From: Sindora glabra
Lineage: Eukaryota; Streptophyta; Magnoliopsida; Fabales; Fabaceae
DNA: 64,000 bases
Direction of reading: 5' to 3'
Assembly (NCBI GenBank): GCA_020226215.1
Contig: CM035236.1
Location: 51,397,057 to 51,461,056 of the forward strand
Positions 12,831-26,435 of this stretch are shown here, piece after piece. The translations under genes and the position numbers were made by a program. A model generated the notes under the pieces. The model did no database searches. It was not told where the DNA came from and saw only the letters and a program-made list of their open reading frames with translations. Position 1 is the first letter of the stretch. Each line of letters begins with the position of its first letter.

Positions 12831-13166
12831 TTTTCACTTGTTGAGTTTTCTATGAAAACTTATTTTATTTTTGTTTCTTCTTTCCCTTTTTCGGAAAATT
12901 TTCCCTTAGGCACTTAGTTGCTATTTGTTGGAAGGAAAATAGGCCCACTTAACTAGTATGGCACTGAGATGCATCATTGGATAGTAGGAACAACTAGAGG
13001 TATTTATTCACGTTCACCATGTAACCCACCTTTATCTTTCCATATTTTAGGCATCCGCATATCTTACACAAATTAAAATGACTTTTAGCTACATTTTCAT
13101 TCTGTAAGGCTTGTAGAAATCACGAGAGTGGCTCCTTACACCGGTCACACACCTCGATGTTGGATT

Positions 13167-13643
13167 ATGATAACTTGATTAAAGATGGAGATTTGGAAGA
13201 AGATGATCTCTAACTCTTTTTTAGGCTCTTGGTGGCTAGGAAAAAAATGAGAAAATGGAGAAATAAGGAGATGTTAAAATTCTTATTACAAATGGTTTAG
13301 CCTTTCTAAGAGCAAAATAGGAAATGGAAAATGTAACTTCTTTAAACCTCTTTAATTAATCTATTTTATCTTATTTTATTAAAATCACACCCATCTTAAC
13401 TTTACTAATAATTAGTGCTTTTCATTTACGCCATTATATCTCCTCTGAAAATGCTTATTTAGTTTTATAAGGATCCAACAAACTCATAAATTCATAAGCT
13501 AATCAATAAATGTAATCAAACTTTTAATTCATATCTCAGTTTCAAGCATCCTTATGACCATAATTTAATATACCTCTACTCTGATATCCTTAAATGTTAT
13601 TTAAATTTATAAATTACTAATTCTAATACTACTAAGTGTAATA
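13167..13643 (-). mobile_element. chromovirus-type LTR, right piece of the split copy
   Basis: Matches about 21165-21681 of the candidate solo LTR in order: the 'AACTTCTTTAAACCTCTTTAATTAATC' region, 'TTATTTTATTAAAATCACA', 'ACTAATAATTAGTGC' and the final 'ACTAAGTGTAAT'. With 6809-7275 it makes one minus-strand LTR interrupted by 7276-13166. The terminus reads TGTAATA rather than TGTAACA, an old mutated end. Confidence 0.5.
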
Positions 13644-13649
13644 GGGAAT

Positions 13650-15026
13650 CAATTTAAGGCCTCCAATAGAATTTTATAAGACATGAATCGATCTCTGGAT
13701 TGGTTTAAAATGTTAAAATTTGATTTTGGAAGGTATGAATTGATTCCTAAATCGATTCAATGTGAGGAGGTTACCTTTTAGCTTTGCTAAATTCACAATT
13801 AAATTTAGTTATCTTGATTTTAGTTCCATAATTGGTAAGTTAATTCATAAGTAGGGGGTTTTATATATTAACCTTGATGAATCGATTCATGAATCACTTT
13901 ACACATGAATTTTTGTATTTTTACAATGAAAATATCATTCATTTATAAGGAAATCCTCTTAAATCTCATCTTTATGCAATTTAGCCACCGTATCACATAA
14001 AAACAATATCATATACACAAGATAGTTAATAAGAAATTCATATTAAACACCCTTCTATATTATTTTGTAAGGCACGAATCAATTTCTATTAAAATTTCAT
14101 TTTTATAAGTATGAATTAATTTGGTATAAGGAAGTTTGCCTTTTGAACCTGCTAAATTAATTCAACCATCTAAATTTTGGTTTTGTAATAGGTGAATAGA
14201 TTCTTGGGTAGAGTTTTTTTGCATACTAACCTTGATAAATTGATTCATACAAGAATTTCTACATTTTTGTAGTGAAAAGCAATGTTCATTTGTGAGGAAA
14301 TCCTCTCAAATCTCATCCTCCATATAACATCTTGCAATTTAGCCACCATAGCATATAAAACAACATTATATGCATAAGATTTAACGAAAAAATTCATATC
14401 AAACATCCTTTTATATCATTCAACCTCGATTTATGTAATTATAAGGAAAACTTAATTTAATTCAAATCAATTCATTCATAATCATTCAAATTTAATTACA
14501 ATATTTACTCACAACTATTGAAGGAGGCAATGAGTAATACAAATGATGATTTGTCAATCTCTAAACAAAAATAAACAAGAAATTTGAAGTTAAGGCATAA
14601 GTCCTTTTTTTGAAACTAAAACCCTCAATCATTCACAAATCTAAATCAAGGAGGAAAACTTTTGTAAATATTAAAGTGTGAAAATTCTTACCTACCTTAG
14701 ATTACGGAATAAGGAAGAATAAAAAGGTTGATTAATTCTTCTCTTTTATAATGAAATGGAGAGGAAAAGTGTTGAATGTTTGAAGAGGAATAAATAGATG
14801 GTTAAATATAAAGGAATAAAAGGGAAAAATGGGCCTAAGGGCAAAATAGAAAAGATTTGCTAATGTCTCATCCACACTTACATATTTAACTTTTATTATA
14901 ATTAACTTTAAATCATTCTTATTTATTCAATTATAAATTATTTCATACAATAATCTTTACCTGTATCCTTATTATGATTAATTTATTATTTTGATGTAAG
15001 ATATTTTAATTCTAATAGTTGTAACA
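13650..15026 (-). mobile_element. another minus-strand chromovirus-type LTR portion
   Basis: The right end, AATAGTTGTAACA (to 15026), reads TGTTACAACTATTAGAAT on the minus strand, like the start of the other chromovirus LTRs. The U3-like part (14700-14880: AGGAAAAGTGTTGAATG..., GGGCCTAAGGGCAAAATAG) parallels 21240-21320 and 13230-13330. It contains several AATCGATTC-type palindromes (about 13687, 13738, 13880). The U5 end is not visible; it may lie left of the nest that abuts at 13643. Confidence 0.45.
13680..14260. repeat. cluster of ATCGATTCA-type palindromic motifs
   Basis: Motifs GAATCGATCTC, GAATTGATTCC, AATCGATTCA and GAATCGATTCATGAATC recur in pairs, with two diverged copies of the surrounding 'AAGGAAATCCTCTYAAATCTCATC...CAATTTAGCCACC' block (13948 and 14297). 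This is a roughly 350-base internal duplication inside LTR sequence. Confidence 0.55.
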
Positions 15027-15031
15027 AAAGG

Positions 15032-17613
15032 CATTTATGGCATTTAAAGAAGATAATTCAAGTTTTGTAGACTACATGATTGATGATGGAATTTGTGTCA
15101 AAGATAGTTGTAAGGATTTAGCTCAAATTCTAATTAGAATCAATTCATGATTATTTTCTATTATAAGTTTTCTTCATAATCAAATTAGATTTTTTATTAT
15201 ATAAATATTATAACTACCTGTCTAGCAAATCTTTTGGTATACAAATACTTGTACTATACAAGGTTTATTTAGGATAAGAGATAATTTGTTTTTGCAACCC
15301 TTTTGGTGTTACATGATATTCCATAATTAACTTTTAATATTTTAATGAAATTATTCCTATTGAGAATGAAGAATGTATGCATTATCATTGAAAAAATGCA
15401 TCACTAGTTAGAAAATGATTATAAGGTATTTTGAATATATTCAAGAAGTAAATTTGAAAGTGATTAAATACTTTGTATTCACTCTCTAATTTTTTTAATG
15501 AATTTGTTTCTTATTGCCACTTGTGAAATAGGTTAAAAGCTAAATGATATTAAATAATTATATTTTGTATTTTTCTTACTTTTTTAATCTTGAATTATGT
15601 TAATATGCTTTCACATCATGTCAAAATTTTCTAACAGGTGTAACAATTTATTTATGTTTAAAGAAAATTTTAGGTAAAGATTTTAACTAAAGTGAAGTAG
15701 GACTATTTTTCTATTTTTTATTGGTAATTAGTAATTTTATCTAAATGATGGTCAAGTCGATCAACCATTCCATGAATTATAATATTAATCAATTTTCTCC
15801 TTCAAGCAAGGATTATCTTTAGAATTTGGACATTTGATCATTGACATATAAAATTTGCTTGAGATCAATATGCTTTTTACTAAATCAATGGTTTATTGGT
15901 TATTTTGTAATTTTTCAATCAATATATAAATTAAAAATATTTTTAATAGAATGAGTGATAAGATACTACTTAATACATATATACATAATTAAATTTCAAC
16001 ACAAGAATATTAGAGAAGTAAAAAAAAAAAAAAACTCAACACTACATATGGATGCAAAGATTGCTAACTTTCACATTTAGATGTAAAGATTAGCAATCCC
16101 TAAATGGCATATTAAGTGAGAGGAGTATTTTTTATATGAGAAATGAGATAAGTAAATAATGGTTGTTAGATCTAGCATTGAAGTACTAGAATTAAAACAT
16201 AAAGTCAAGTGACTTTTTTAAAGTAATCATAAGATCATTTTAAGTGATCATGTAACCTTAAATTATATTTTGATCATAATTATCAATGTAAGATCTAAAA
16301 GTTATGATTCACTCATCTCATCTCTTATACAAAAACACTCTTTTTATTTGATATATTCCTTACACATGCACATTATCCCTATCAATAAAGTCACATTAAA
16401 ATTTTTGGAAAATTTATTACTTTTAGGAAATCATCCTAAAGCTTAACAAATGTAATTTTTAAGGAAAAAAGCTTGCAAAAATATGCATAAGTATAGTTAA
16501 CTATAAGGAATATGATGGAAAATACTCTATTTTTTTAATGGTAATAGTGATAATTCACTTAATATACATATGCAAAATCTTGAGTTTAAACTTTAAACAT
16601 GAAAAGAAGTAAAAGCCCTAAGATAATATCAAGTGTCGTTAAACCACTAAGTAAGGTACTAGCAATACTTTACTTAAAGTGGATTGAAAATAAGGTGAAA
16701 TAAAAATGAGTTGACATATAAATGATTATCTTTAATGCTTAAAAATGGTAAAATTATTCTATCATTTCTTATCATTTTATCAAATTTTAATCAAGTCCTT
16801 ATAATTTATTTTTTTTCCATTTTTGATTGGATTCTTTTGTATCATTTTTATTAGTTTTTATTAGCAATTAGCACACATAGATATCATTCTTTTGATATTA
16901 TCTATTCATTGTTGATATGGAGTTTCTATATAATTTCTATTTCTATTTATATTTAACTAATAGATAATTCAAAAAAAATTAGGACATTTATGTGGTTATT
17001 TTATTTTAAGTGGGAAAGAATGTGTCACTTGTCTCTTACTTCATAGACAACTTATAGATCATTGTCTATGTAAACTAATTACTAGCAAAATCTTACTGGA
17101 AAATAATAAGAAATACCTAATTACAAATGAAAAATAAAAATGAAGATTCAATTCAAAATATTTCATGCAATAAGGTAATTTAAAAAGGGGAAAAATGTCA
17201 TGTATGAGTTATGTGTTAATAGGAACTATTAATTTGGTTGAGGGGAAAATTTCCATTGTTACTCTTATACAAATGTTGTGAAATGTATTATTTTCCTAAC
17301 TCAACAATTTAATTTCCTTATAAACAACCAATTTCTTACTAAAAACAATTGATTTCCTATCAAAACAAATTGTTATGTTATAAAAATAATACATTTCACA
17401 ATATTTATATTTATATGGAAATAACATAAAATTTTTAGTGTTAATGTAGATTTTTCCTTGTTAAGAATTCAAGGAGGTTAACAGATGGAAATTGGCCTTT
17501 ATTATGAGGCATCATAAAATGACTTATTTAGATGTGGCAAAATAGAGGATTCTTGAACCCTTTCCCTTTCAATTTAAGAGAGTCTAGTGTTAGGAGTGTT
17601 CAAGAATGTCTAA
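15032..17613. other. AT-rich DNA, no gene seen
   Basis: No coding frame or clear transposon ends. It includes an A-run at 16020-16034 and an inverted repeat listed separately (17276-17401). Confidence 0.4.
17276..17401. repeat. inverted repeat with 19-bp perfect arms
   Basis: TTGTGAAATGTATTATTTT at 17276-17294 is the exact reverse complement of 17383-17401, with an 88-base loop of four diverged 'AACAAttTAATTTCCTta' units. Weaker complementarity continues outward for about 40 bases on each side. It is probably a degraded MITE; no TSD was found. Confidence 0.6.
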
Positions 17614-17618
17614 ATAGC

Positions 17619-20600
17619 TGTTATAACACATCTTAAGGCACTTGACCAACGTAGGACATTATTGTTAGTAACCTTTTGCAAGCCTTACCTGTATATGATT
17701 AATGCAATATTCTATATATAATTATCTAGTATCCATTCAAAAATGTCAAGGTTGAATCTAAATGCAAGGGATTAATCATGCAACAACTAGCATTTGTGAA
17801 AATTTATTCCAATTATCCTATGATTTACCTTAATACCAATATTCTTTAGCAAACCAATTTCCAACCTATCTAATTGTAGTTGAGCATCTAAGAGGAAAGT
17901 TCCCTATAGAAAAGAAAAAAGGAAGAAAGAGTGAGTTTCAAAAAACCTAACTAAATGACCAATTGAAAGGAAGATAATGAATTAAAGTTAATTTTATTTA
18001 ATTCCTACACTTAAAACAAAAGAAAACTACTTATGTAAGAGATAAAAGCTCACTCATATACCTTGGTGGTCGATAGAATTAAAGAATATAGGAGGATTTT
18101 CTTTACCTTTTTAGATAATACTAGTTTGCATTAATCAATTCATAGTTCATTAGGATTTCATTACTTATTAGCTCATTATTTAATCATAAAGGGATCCGTT
18201 AAATAAATTATTATAATAAATAAATAAATAACAATATTCAATTCTCCTTTTGACTCCCTTCATCCTTACTCTTTACAAACCCATCCTTATCCTTCTAATT
18301 TAACTTTATACTTTACAAGTGGACATGCGGATCTAGGGTATAAAACCAAAATATGAATATCATTGTCCCTATCTTCATTATATAACAATTTCAACATAGT
18401 TTATTCATTTATAAATAAAGTGCCTTAACTAACACTTTCATATTTTCATATCATAACATTTTCATTCATAATAATATGCATGCAAACTAAATATTATCCT
18501 TTATAATATCATAAAGGAAGAACATGTAGCACATTCACCTCCTAGTGGGAGCATATCATATATTTCACATTCTAATATCATGCATAAACCATTACAACAT
18601 TCAAGATTTAAAATCATGTTTCAATTAAACATAAGATAACAAATCATTTATGATCTTATTAATCATATTGGAATCATTCATGTTCATGAAAAGTATCTAG
18701 GTTGGATACACTTTGATTAAATGCTTTTAAACAAGTAAGAATATAATAAAAAATAGAGTGAATTAATTTAGGTTATATAGAAATAATTTGGACCATAATG
18801 AATTGATTTAGGAATCAATTACCACACTTTTTAGTGGGGTGAATTAATTAGGAAATCAATGCTAGTATATGCTTTAGAAGCTAATCATAAGATAATTGTA
18901 TTAGTATACATTGTATTATATTTTCTTTATAAAGACATTTCAATTATTTTATTTAATTTTATATTTGTGTAATATAAGTAATATATTAATTATCACTAGA
19001 ATAGTTAATATTATTCTTAAATATCATTAGTTAAGTATTATTGTATATTAGGATAACAATAATATGTTAAAACTAGTATATACATTGGCTAATGACCATG
19101 GTTATAAATATAAGATATCAAATCAACACATAGGTACATATTAGAAAATGAATGAACTAGATAAACTTGTCATGAGAATGTTAAATGGATTACTATCAAA
19201 GTGTCTTAAGTAATTCTCATAATGATAATAATATACATAGTCCTTTGACTTGAAATTGTTATGATTTTCTATATGAGGAGTCGTATATTCTAGTGTTGTC
19301 TAATGTTACTTCTAATAAGGTTAGCTTAAAAAATGGTGATTGGGTATACCACAAATCATGCAAAAGGATGCGAGCAATCTATATAAGATTTTGTCTCTCC
19401 TACATTAGAGGATTGATATTTATAAGTCCCTTAATTAATGAAACTATAAAATGCATAGTCATGCTTAGATGAATCAATATCAACATGTGATATTGACTCA
19501 TTTATTTTAAGTTAGTTTACTCAAGAATTAAGGATTGCATAAATTGAACTGTAAAGAGAATGACACATTTTATACCTCAAGTTTGATTTGGATATCCAAA
19601 CAAAAAAGATTAAACTACATGAGACATTAGTTATAGAAAAGGATTATGTTAAATTATTAAAATTTTCATTACTTAGGTAATAGTGATGTATTACTAAATA
19701 TCACTCTTTATCTATGATACTAAATAGAATTTTAAGATCACTATTAATGTAAAAAGAACCTATAAGGTTATATGCACAGAATGAGTCAAATATTAAGGTT
19801 ATAATCTAATTAGAAATCATTAGTCCGACTGGAGCTCCTAATCGAGATAAGCCCAATATGATTGGACTTCTTAAGCAGTAATACAAGCTAATAATAAAGA
19901 TAGGTTAATTATTGAGCAAAATCATTATTGGGCCTGATTATTAATCAAAGTTTGACTCTCTCCTTTCTTAAAGTCATTTTAGTTAGAAATCATGGTCAAA
20001 ATTTTATTTATGAGATTAAATAAATCAATTACAATAAAATTTAGCTAATATCAATGAATCAATTTAGTTAGACAAAAATCTAGCTAATATTGAGTAACCT
20101 TACTTTTCTATTATTAGATAGGTCAAACATAATGATTGATTGTGTGAGTCTTTTAAAGAGCGATCCAAAAAACTAAAAAAAAATGGCAACTAATACTGCA
20201 TTTTAAATATAGAATAACCCTGTTATACTTGATTAAAATTTTATATGGCTCAAGTGGATATCATAAAGATACTAGCCTTTATACAACATTTATGATTTGT
20301 CAATTTAGTATTCATGATGAGTTTTATTTGTGATTAAATCATTTAAGTTTGACAATCATATATAGTTCAAATGTTAATGATTAGAGTGTTCAGTACTACT
20401 AGAAGTATATGTGATTTATACCTATGTTCATGAGGCCATCACATTAGGATTGATTGTCTTAGATTCTTAAATGCTACAAAGGTATAAATCCTAACAACAA
20501 TTTATGTTTCCTTCGCATGGATCTATTGATAAGATTTAGAAGCTTTTTATTTTTCATTGCATATATTGATCTAGAATTAATAGTGGTATCAAAGCAAAAG

Positions 20601-21681
20601 AAACAAAAATCAGTATTAAGAAATATAAATTGTTGAGTAGATTTAGGTTAGATAGAAACACTTCAAACTTGATGAATTAATTTATGAATTAATTCATATA
20701 TTCCAAAAGCACTTTAAAACCTTAAAAATCAATTGGTGAATTTGGTCACTTAATAAATTTTATAGATTTTAACAAATTTTACTATTCATTTAGCTCACTT
20801 AGACCATAAAACTCATTCATAATCTCAAATCTCTTAATCAAACCACCATAATTCATAAATAAAAATCACAATTTCTAAGCTAGAAATTTAATTTCCTTTA
20901 AAATGCTTTTATTAACAAAATAGCAAGAACTAAATGAAATTAAATAAAAGTTTAAGTAGAACACTACTCAAAAGTTAGGGAAAGAAGGTTTGAAGTGAAA
21001 TTAGTTAGTAGTTAAGCAACTATACACAAAAAAGAAGAAATCTCAAATTAGGCATAAAACTTTTTAGGTTGTTTTCAGCTAAATTTTGAAAAATTCTTAT
21101 AGGAAAACAAAGGTTTTTCATAAAGAAATTTTTTAGAGGTTATAAGCTTTAAGAAATTCTTACCTTAATTGCTTAATGATAATAGTGAACATTAGAAGAA
21201 AATAAGCTTTCATTCTCTTTATTAGGAGTAGTCTCTTAGGAAAAATGTGAAGAGTGAAATGAAGAAAGGAAAGCTTTTGAAGATAAAGGATGGCTACTTC
21301 AAGGGCATAATAGAAAAAAAATGTATTTCCTTTAACTTCCTTAATTGATTTATCTTATTTCATTAAAACCACAGACATATTATCTCAAGGAATAATTAGC
21401 ACTAACATCCTACGTTATCATCCTATCTACTAGAGTATATATTCATTTGACTATAAGAGTTTAACAAGAATTCAGACATTCAAGGATTAATTTTGTCATT
21501 TTTTTCTCTTTGCTCTTTTCATATACTAATCACACAGTAAGTCAATTAAATCTCATACTTATATTAATAAATTTAAGAAACTTTAATATCTTTGTTTAAA
21601 CTATCCGACTATTAACACATATAAATTTTTATTACATAATTAATTATAAAATCATTTATCTTAATACTATCAAGTGTAATG
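17619..21681 (-). mobile_element. candidate solo chromovirus LTR with an inserted copia piece
   Basis: The left end TGTTATAACACATCTTAAGG aligns with TGTCACAACTCGCCTCTAAGG at 51592, the 3' end of a well-defined solo LTR. The GAAACTCACTC...TTCCTC block on the minus strand (17880-17960) also aligns with that LTR. The right end ...AAGTGTAATG (21681) corresponds to the TGTTACACT start with the terminal dinucleotide mutated. Flanking 5-mers are ATAGC (17614-17618) and ATGGC (21682-21686), 4 of 5 matching. It is longer than its relatives because it holds copia sequence around 18.9-20.6 kb. No chromovirus internal region is present. Confidence 0.55.
20480..20600 (+). mobile_element. copia LTR end and tRNA-Met primer site junction
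   Basis: TGGTATCAAAGC at 20584-20595 is a one-mismatch initiator tRNA-Met primer site. It is preceded by GATCTAGAATTAATAG, the usual copia leader context, and by an LTR-like terminus ATCCTAACA at 20486-20494. No gag follows; within 40 bases the sequence again resembles the host chromovirus LTR (GATTTAGGTTAGATAGAAA at 20640 versus about 18768). This is the truncated remnant of a copia insertion. Confidence 0.5.
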
Positions 21682-21686
21682 ATGGC

Positions 21687-24600
21687 TTTTAACTAACTAA
21701 GCATACTCAAAACTAATTAGCTAAGAGTAGTTAAACCATGGTAATCTATTAGAAGTGGTTCTTGTTATTTTTTTTTTTTTGAGAATTTTGATTTTCGATT
21801 AAGAATAATTGTAAAAATTTTAATTGCCATAAACCAACATCCATGGAAATTTTAACAATTTTTTAAATGAATAATCCTATTTCATGTTTCATTAATCCAT
21901 TATAATACATGTAATTTAATATTTGATGGGTTTTTAACATAGCTAAATTTAATAAAGTGTAAAATCTTATTTTAGTCCAATTTTTATGAGTAAATTTCTT
22001 TGTTTTACATTTTGCTAGAATTACTATTTTTCCAAGTACTCAAGCCATTAGTAACTAACTTATCTAATTTAAATTGATTAATCAATTAATTCTATTTAAC
22101 ATGCAAACTTTTATTGGTTTTAATTTATATTTTAAGATGCATCAATTAGCAATGGTTGATTTTTAAAAAGACCTTAACCAATTTTAACTAACCATTGATC
22201 ACCCCAATCTAGTATTATATATTATTTTTAAAAGTTAAAAATATTAGAAGAAAATATATGAATTACTTTTAAAAAAATATTCTTTACTCATTTATGATTT
22301 TGCCAATTTTCACTTCATATATATGTGTTTTCAAACATCAAAATTCACTCGTATGTGCTTTTTAGTGTTAATACTTTACTCATATAAACTTCTTTATTCA
22401 ATTTTTAATGGAATATTTTATACCAAATGAAGAAGCTTGTTTTCTTGCTAGATCCCTTAGGCAAAGCACCATAACTAACCTTAAGGCAAGTCTTAGGCAC
22501 TGCTCTAAATGTATGCTACAAGTGGAGTTTGGTATTGGAAAGGAAAGACAAAAAAGTAAGATAGGTCAAAATGAAGGTAAGTTTCTTAAGTAAGATTGTA
22601 ATATATTGAAAATGAATGCTTGTGCATTAATTAGATGAAACAAACCTACTATTTTATTGAAATGTTGTAGATATATTGATAATGTAGAGTATAGCTATTA
22701 CATTATGTGATACAAGGCTTATATAATACTTATTCAATAAAACCTAACTCAAGTAATCACTTTTGCTTATTTACAACTTATCGAATGCTTAATTACTTAA
22801 ATTAATTTTAATGCTAACATATTAATTTTTGCAATGCTTCAATGACAACAATGAACTATACATTAAAGACGATCTTAATCAAATGTGAGAGCTTTGGATA
22901 GGCCATTCCCTCATGACTAGAGCTAGATTAGAATGAATGGTTTTGGTTTTGTGTATATGAATATGTAGTGTTGGGTTAAAAATGTAACTTGTTGTAATTT
23001 TGATAATAGTGCTTTATTTGTAAATAACATGGTTCTAGTTTTCTCTTTTTTAATTAGAGAAATTGTATTTTGATGTCTAAATAAAAGTTTAGAGAACTTT
23101 ATATAAAAGTTCTTATAATTATTTTTATTGTTGTTATTAATTAGTATTTGAATTTACTCTTATTGTGAATTGGTTATTTTTTTATGTGGATTAAAAAAAT
23201 TATTTGGTAGAAAAGATATCAGTTATTTACCATAAATTAATATCTTAGATAATAAGACATTAATTTTTAGTAATTATCCATTGTGTAATGTCAACATTAT
23301 CATGTTGGTTACTTCATAACTAATTGATGTTATAATGTTTCTTAGTAGGACAATATCATTATTATTTAGATGTCAATTTTCTAGTTATAAATGTTGTCAT
23401 CTATAACAAAAGGTGTCACCTTTTTAGAAGTTCATTTTGTACTTCTTTGCAAAACCTTCTAGCAAGAATTGAAAATAAAAAGAGTAAAGCATTGATGCTA
23501 ATTACAGATTTCATCTTGAAGCTTTTCCTACACTAAGAAGGCCTTTAAGATGATACTCTAGCTAATAAGGTATGCTTACCTTGCAAGTTTTGTGTTTGTG
23601 ATTATAGAATCTTCGATTTTATATTTATGTTCACCAATTATTTTGTAGAATTAATTCTCTATTAGCATGTCACTAAATATGTGATGTTGAGCACTCCTTA
23701 GAAAAATATAGCATATAAGTGTAAGAATTTGTTTATGTTATATTTGTGTTTGCAGGTTAGTTTCTACTTTTATATTTGACTATATTTTGTTACCTATTAT
23801 TTTGATATAACTTTTAAAAATTTATATATGTAAGAAATTTAATTTCATTAATTTTTTTTTGCCTTCAAAGGTATTATCATGCATCAAATTTTAATAAAAG
23901 CTTATATCATTTATAAGTATTAGATTCAAGAATAATTTTTTAGGGAGTGTCAACCTCATATATTAAGTAATGAGTATCAAAATAGATTTAGTAAAGTACT
24001 TATCTCTAATTATAGTATTGGATATAACCTTTCATTGTTTTTCATAAATTTGTTATTCAATTTATTTTTTTAAAATATTGAACTTAGGATTCTATAGTGT
24101 CATAAGACAAGTTAGTTTTTGTTTTTAGTTAAAGTGTTATGTAAAGAAGGATGTAGTGGGAATATGGAGGACTAAGAAGGGAAGAACAAGGGAGGGGGCT
24201 ATGGTAGGGTGTTCTATAAGAAAGAATACATAGAAATAGCAAGTAATAAAGGAGGAGATTAGGGTTAAAAGAACGGTAAAACATACCATATCAATTATTT
24301 AACAAAAATAACATGGTATTTAAGACCTTACATATTGGTTATTTAAAAAAAATTCAAGTATAACGTTATTTTTCATGATACTTCAAAATAAATGATATCG
24401 ATTGTTTTTTATATAATAATTGATGTTATTTTTAGTGTTTTAGCACAATTATATAACCAATTGCAAAATAAATATATAATAATACTCAATTAGATATTTG
24501 TTGAAAACTAACATATAATCCATTAAATACTTGATGTCTATTTGTGATTTATAATAGTGTGAATTCAAATGAAATTACATGTGAGTAAAATATTTTTTTT

Positions 24601-26426
24601 TTCATTTTTATGTGAGTTGATGTCTAGAATTTTCAATGTGGACTAAAAAAATATATTAGCCTTGTTTCTTAATTTTAAATTTACAAATTATATATTATTG
24701 TTATATTTCTTTACAAAATTATTAGAAATGAAATATACAAATTTTGCTATTTATAAATGTCAAGAGTTTTTTTTTTACCCGTGTTATGTATTATAATAAA
24801 TTTTTTTCTTCTTACTTGTGTTATGCATTATAATAAATTTTTTTCTTCTTTAAGGTAAATGTACATGGGCAAAGAATGTTATTAAAACAATGAGATACAA
24901 TTAATATTTTTTAATCCCTATTGAAAATTATTAACATCAATTCACATAAATATAGAAAATTTACATTTTAGTATTTTACCTATATATAATTTTGCATGAT
25001 TTCACTTGATTCACTTGTTGTGGAGTTTTCCATTAAAAATTGATTGGAGACAAGTTTAAGTGGGTAGAGTGTTAACAGTGGAAAGTATAAATAGGTAAAT
25101 TTCAACATTTCAAAATGCATGTGAATTAAGTTAAAATCAATGAAATCACAATAAGTAAAATATATTTTTTCCATTAATATTATACGCTTTGAAATTAAAT
25201 AAGGTTTTCTATTTTTTTAAAATATTTTCTCCATTTATCTTTAATATGCAACTAGCACTACAAAATGAGAATATAAAGATGAATAGTTTTCTTTATATTA
25301 AAATAATACTTAGACAAATATATCATGTCAATTTGTAGTAAATGAAAAGGTAAAGAATTTTTAGGCTAATAACTCTTTTAATAGGAGTGAAGTGACAAGG
25401 TTATCTTTTAAATAGTAATTATGATCAAGTTGCATATTTTATAATAAAAAAAATACTCTTATCAAAACTTATAAGGAATAAGATATACTAAACACCCATG
25501 CTTTTTATCTTCTAGCAAAAAACTATATACATAGATGTCTTATTCATACAATGATAAATATAACTTAAAATAAATGTAAATGATTTTTAGTTACTATCAG
25601 TGGATAAAGATTCCTATACCAATATATACTATCATGATTTTTGTGAAAATTTTCATCATCATTAATTTTTTCATTAAACATTCTTTTATATTTAAATAAA
25701 AAATTTGATAACTTTTTTTAGTATATTGATTATGTGGAGGTTCAATTTCAAAATTTTTAACATTTCATTTAGGCACCTCATTGTTAGATTATCATTTAAT
25801 AACTTAAATTTTTAAAGAAAAAAACAAAATTTAAGGACAAAATAGAAAAAAAGTAAAAAGAAAGTAAGAACAAAGGTGAAAATTAAATGAAAGTTATAAA
25901 AGAGGGATGTCGAAAGAGTAAAATAATGCATAAAATTTTTAGGGAAAAATTGGTTATTGTTTATATAGTAGGCAAATGTTGTAACCATAAAAAATGGATA
26001 ATATTTGTCTATGGTTTAATGAACTTATGTAAGGGTACCAAATATTTAATGATAAAATATAGTACATAAATGGAAGTTTGCTTCCAATATTATCTATATC
26101 ATTCCTTGTAGAAAACACTCAATCTCTTAGGAAATGAGCTCTTTATTGCATTACTATTTCTCTATTCTACACTGCAAAAAGGGATTCTTCTATTTTTTTC
26201 TATAATTATTACATTTTAGATAATCATTAGTTATCATGCTCTAATTTTTAATTTCATTACTAGTTTGAATTATCATTATGATGAATTGAGAATCTATAAA
26301 CATTCTTTTTTTTTTCTTAAAACTTTTTTATATGTTTTTCATTTGAAAAATGAAAGAAAGTGTGTTGGTGTCTTCTTTTTAAATAGATGCAAGTAATTTA
26401 TGAAAACCTTTAATGTGAAAACATAA
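21687..26426. other. AT-rich DNA, no gene recognised
   Basis: No convincing coding sequence; a 61-codon frame at 22408 has no recognisable motif. Repeated GATATCAGTTATTT/ATATCGATTG/ATTGGTTATTT-like motifs occur near 23215-23290 and 24280-24440 and resemble CACTA subterminal repeats, but no CACTA termini were found at either side. Duplicated TTGTGTTATGYATTATAATAAATTTTTTTCTTCTT units occur at about 24781 and 24818. Confidence 0.35.
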
Positions 26427-26435
26427 TTTTAAAAA

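Larger units (their letters stand above)
7276..13166 (+). mobile_element. plus-strand chromovirus-type LTR carrying a nested SIRE-like copia element
   Basis: The start TGTTGCACCTCTTAGAAAAT (7276) matches the start of the other chromovirus LTRs here read on their own strand (TGTTACACC... and TGTAATACCTTAGAA...). The U5-like end region (TGAGTTTTCTATGAAAAC near 12842, then a pyrimidine-rich stretch and CCCTTAGGCACTTAGTTGC) matches the minus-strand copies at about 17880-17960 and 51840-51900. The GATAAGGTCAACTTTAGAAG block near 12316 matches about 36707 in another LTR. The middle (about 8300-11880) is replaced by a copia fragment. No chromovirus coding domain is present, so it is LTR-only. The right end is diverged; the junction sequence is TGATTG on the left and TTGATT on the right. 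Confidence 0.5.

Noticed and set aside
23215..24460. Possible CACTA element suggested by GATATCAGTTATTT-like repeats
   Set aside because: No CACTACAA terminus or 3-bp TSD at either side; the motifs are too AT-rich to rely on.
25255..25272. CACTACAAAATGAG as a CACTA left end
   Set aside because: Only the first nine bases fit, with no subterminal repeats and no matching right end.
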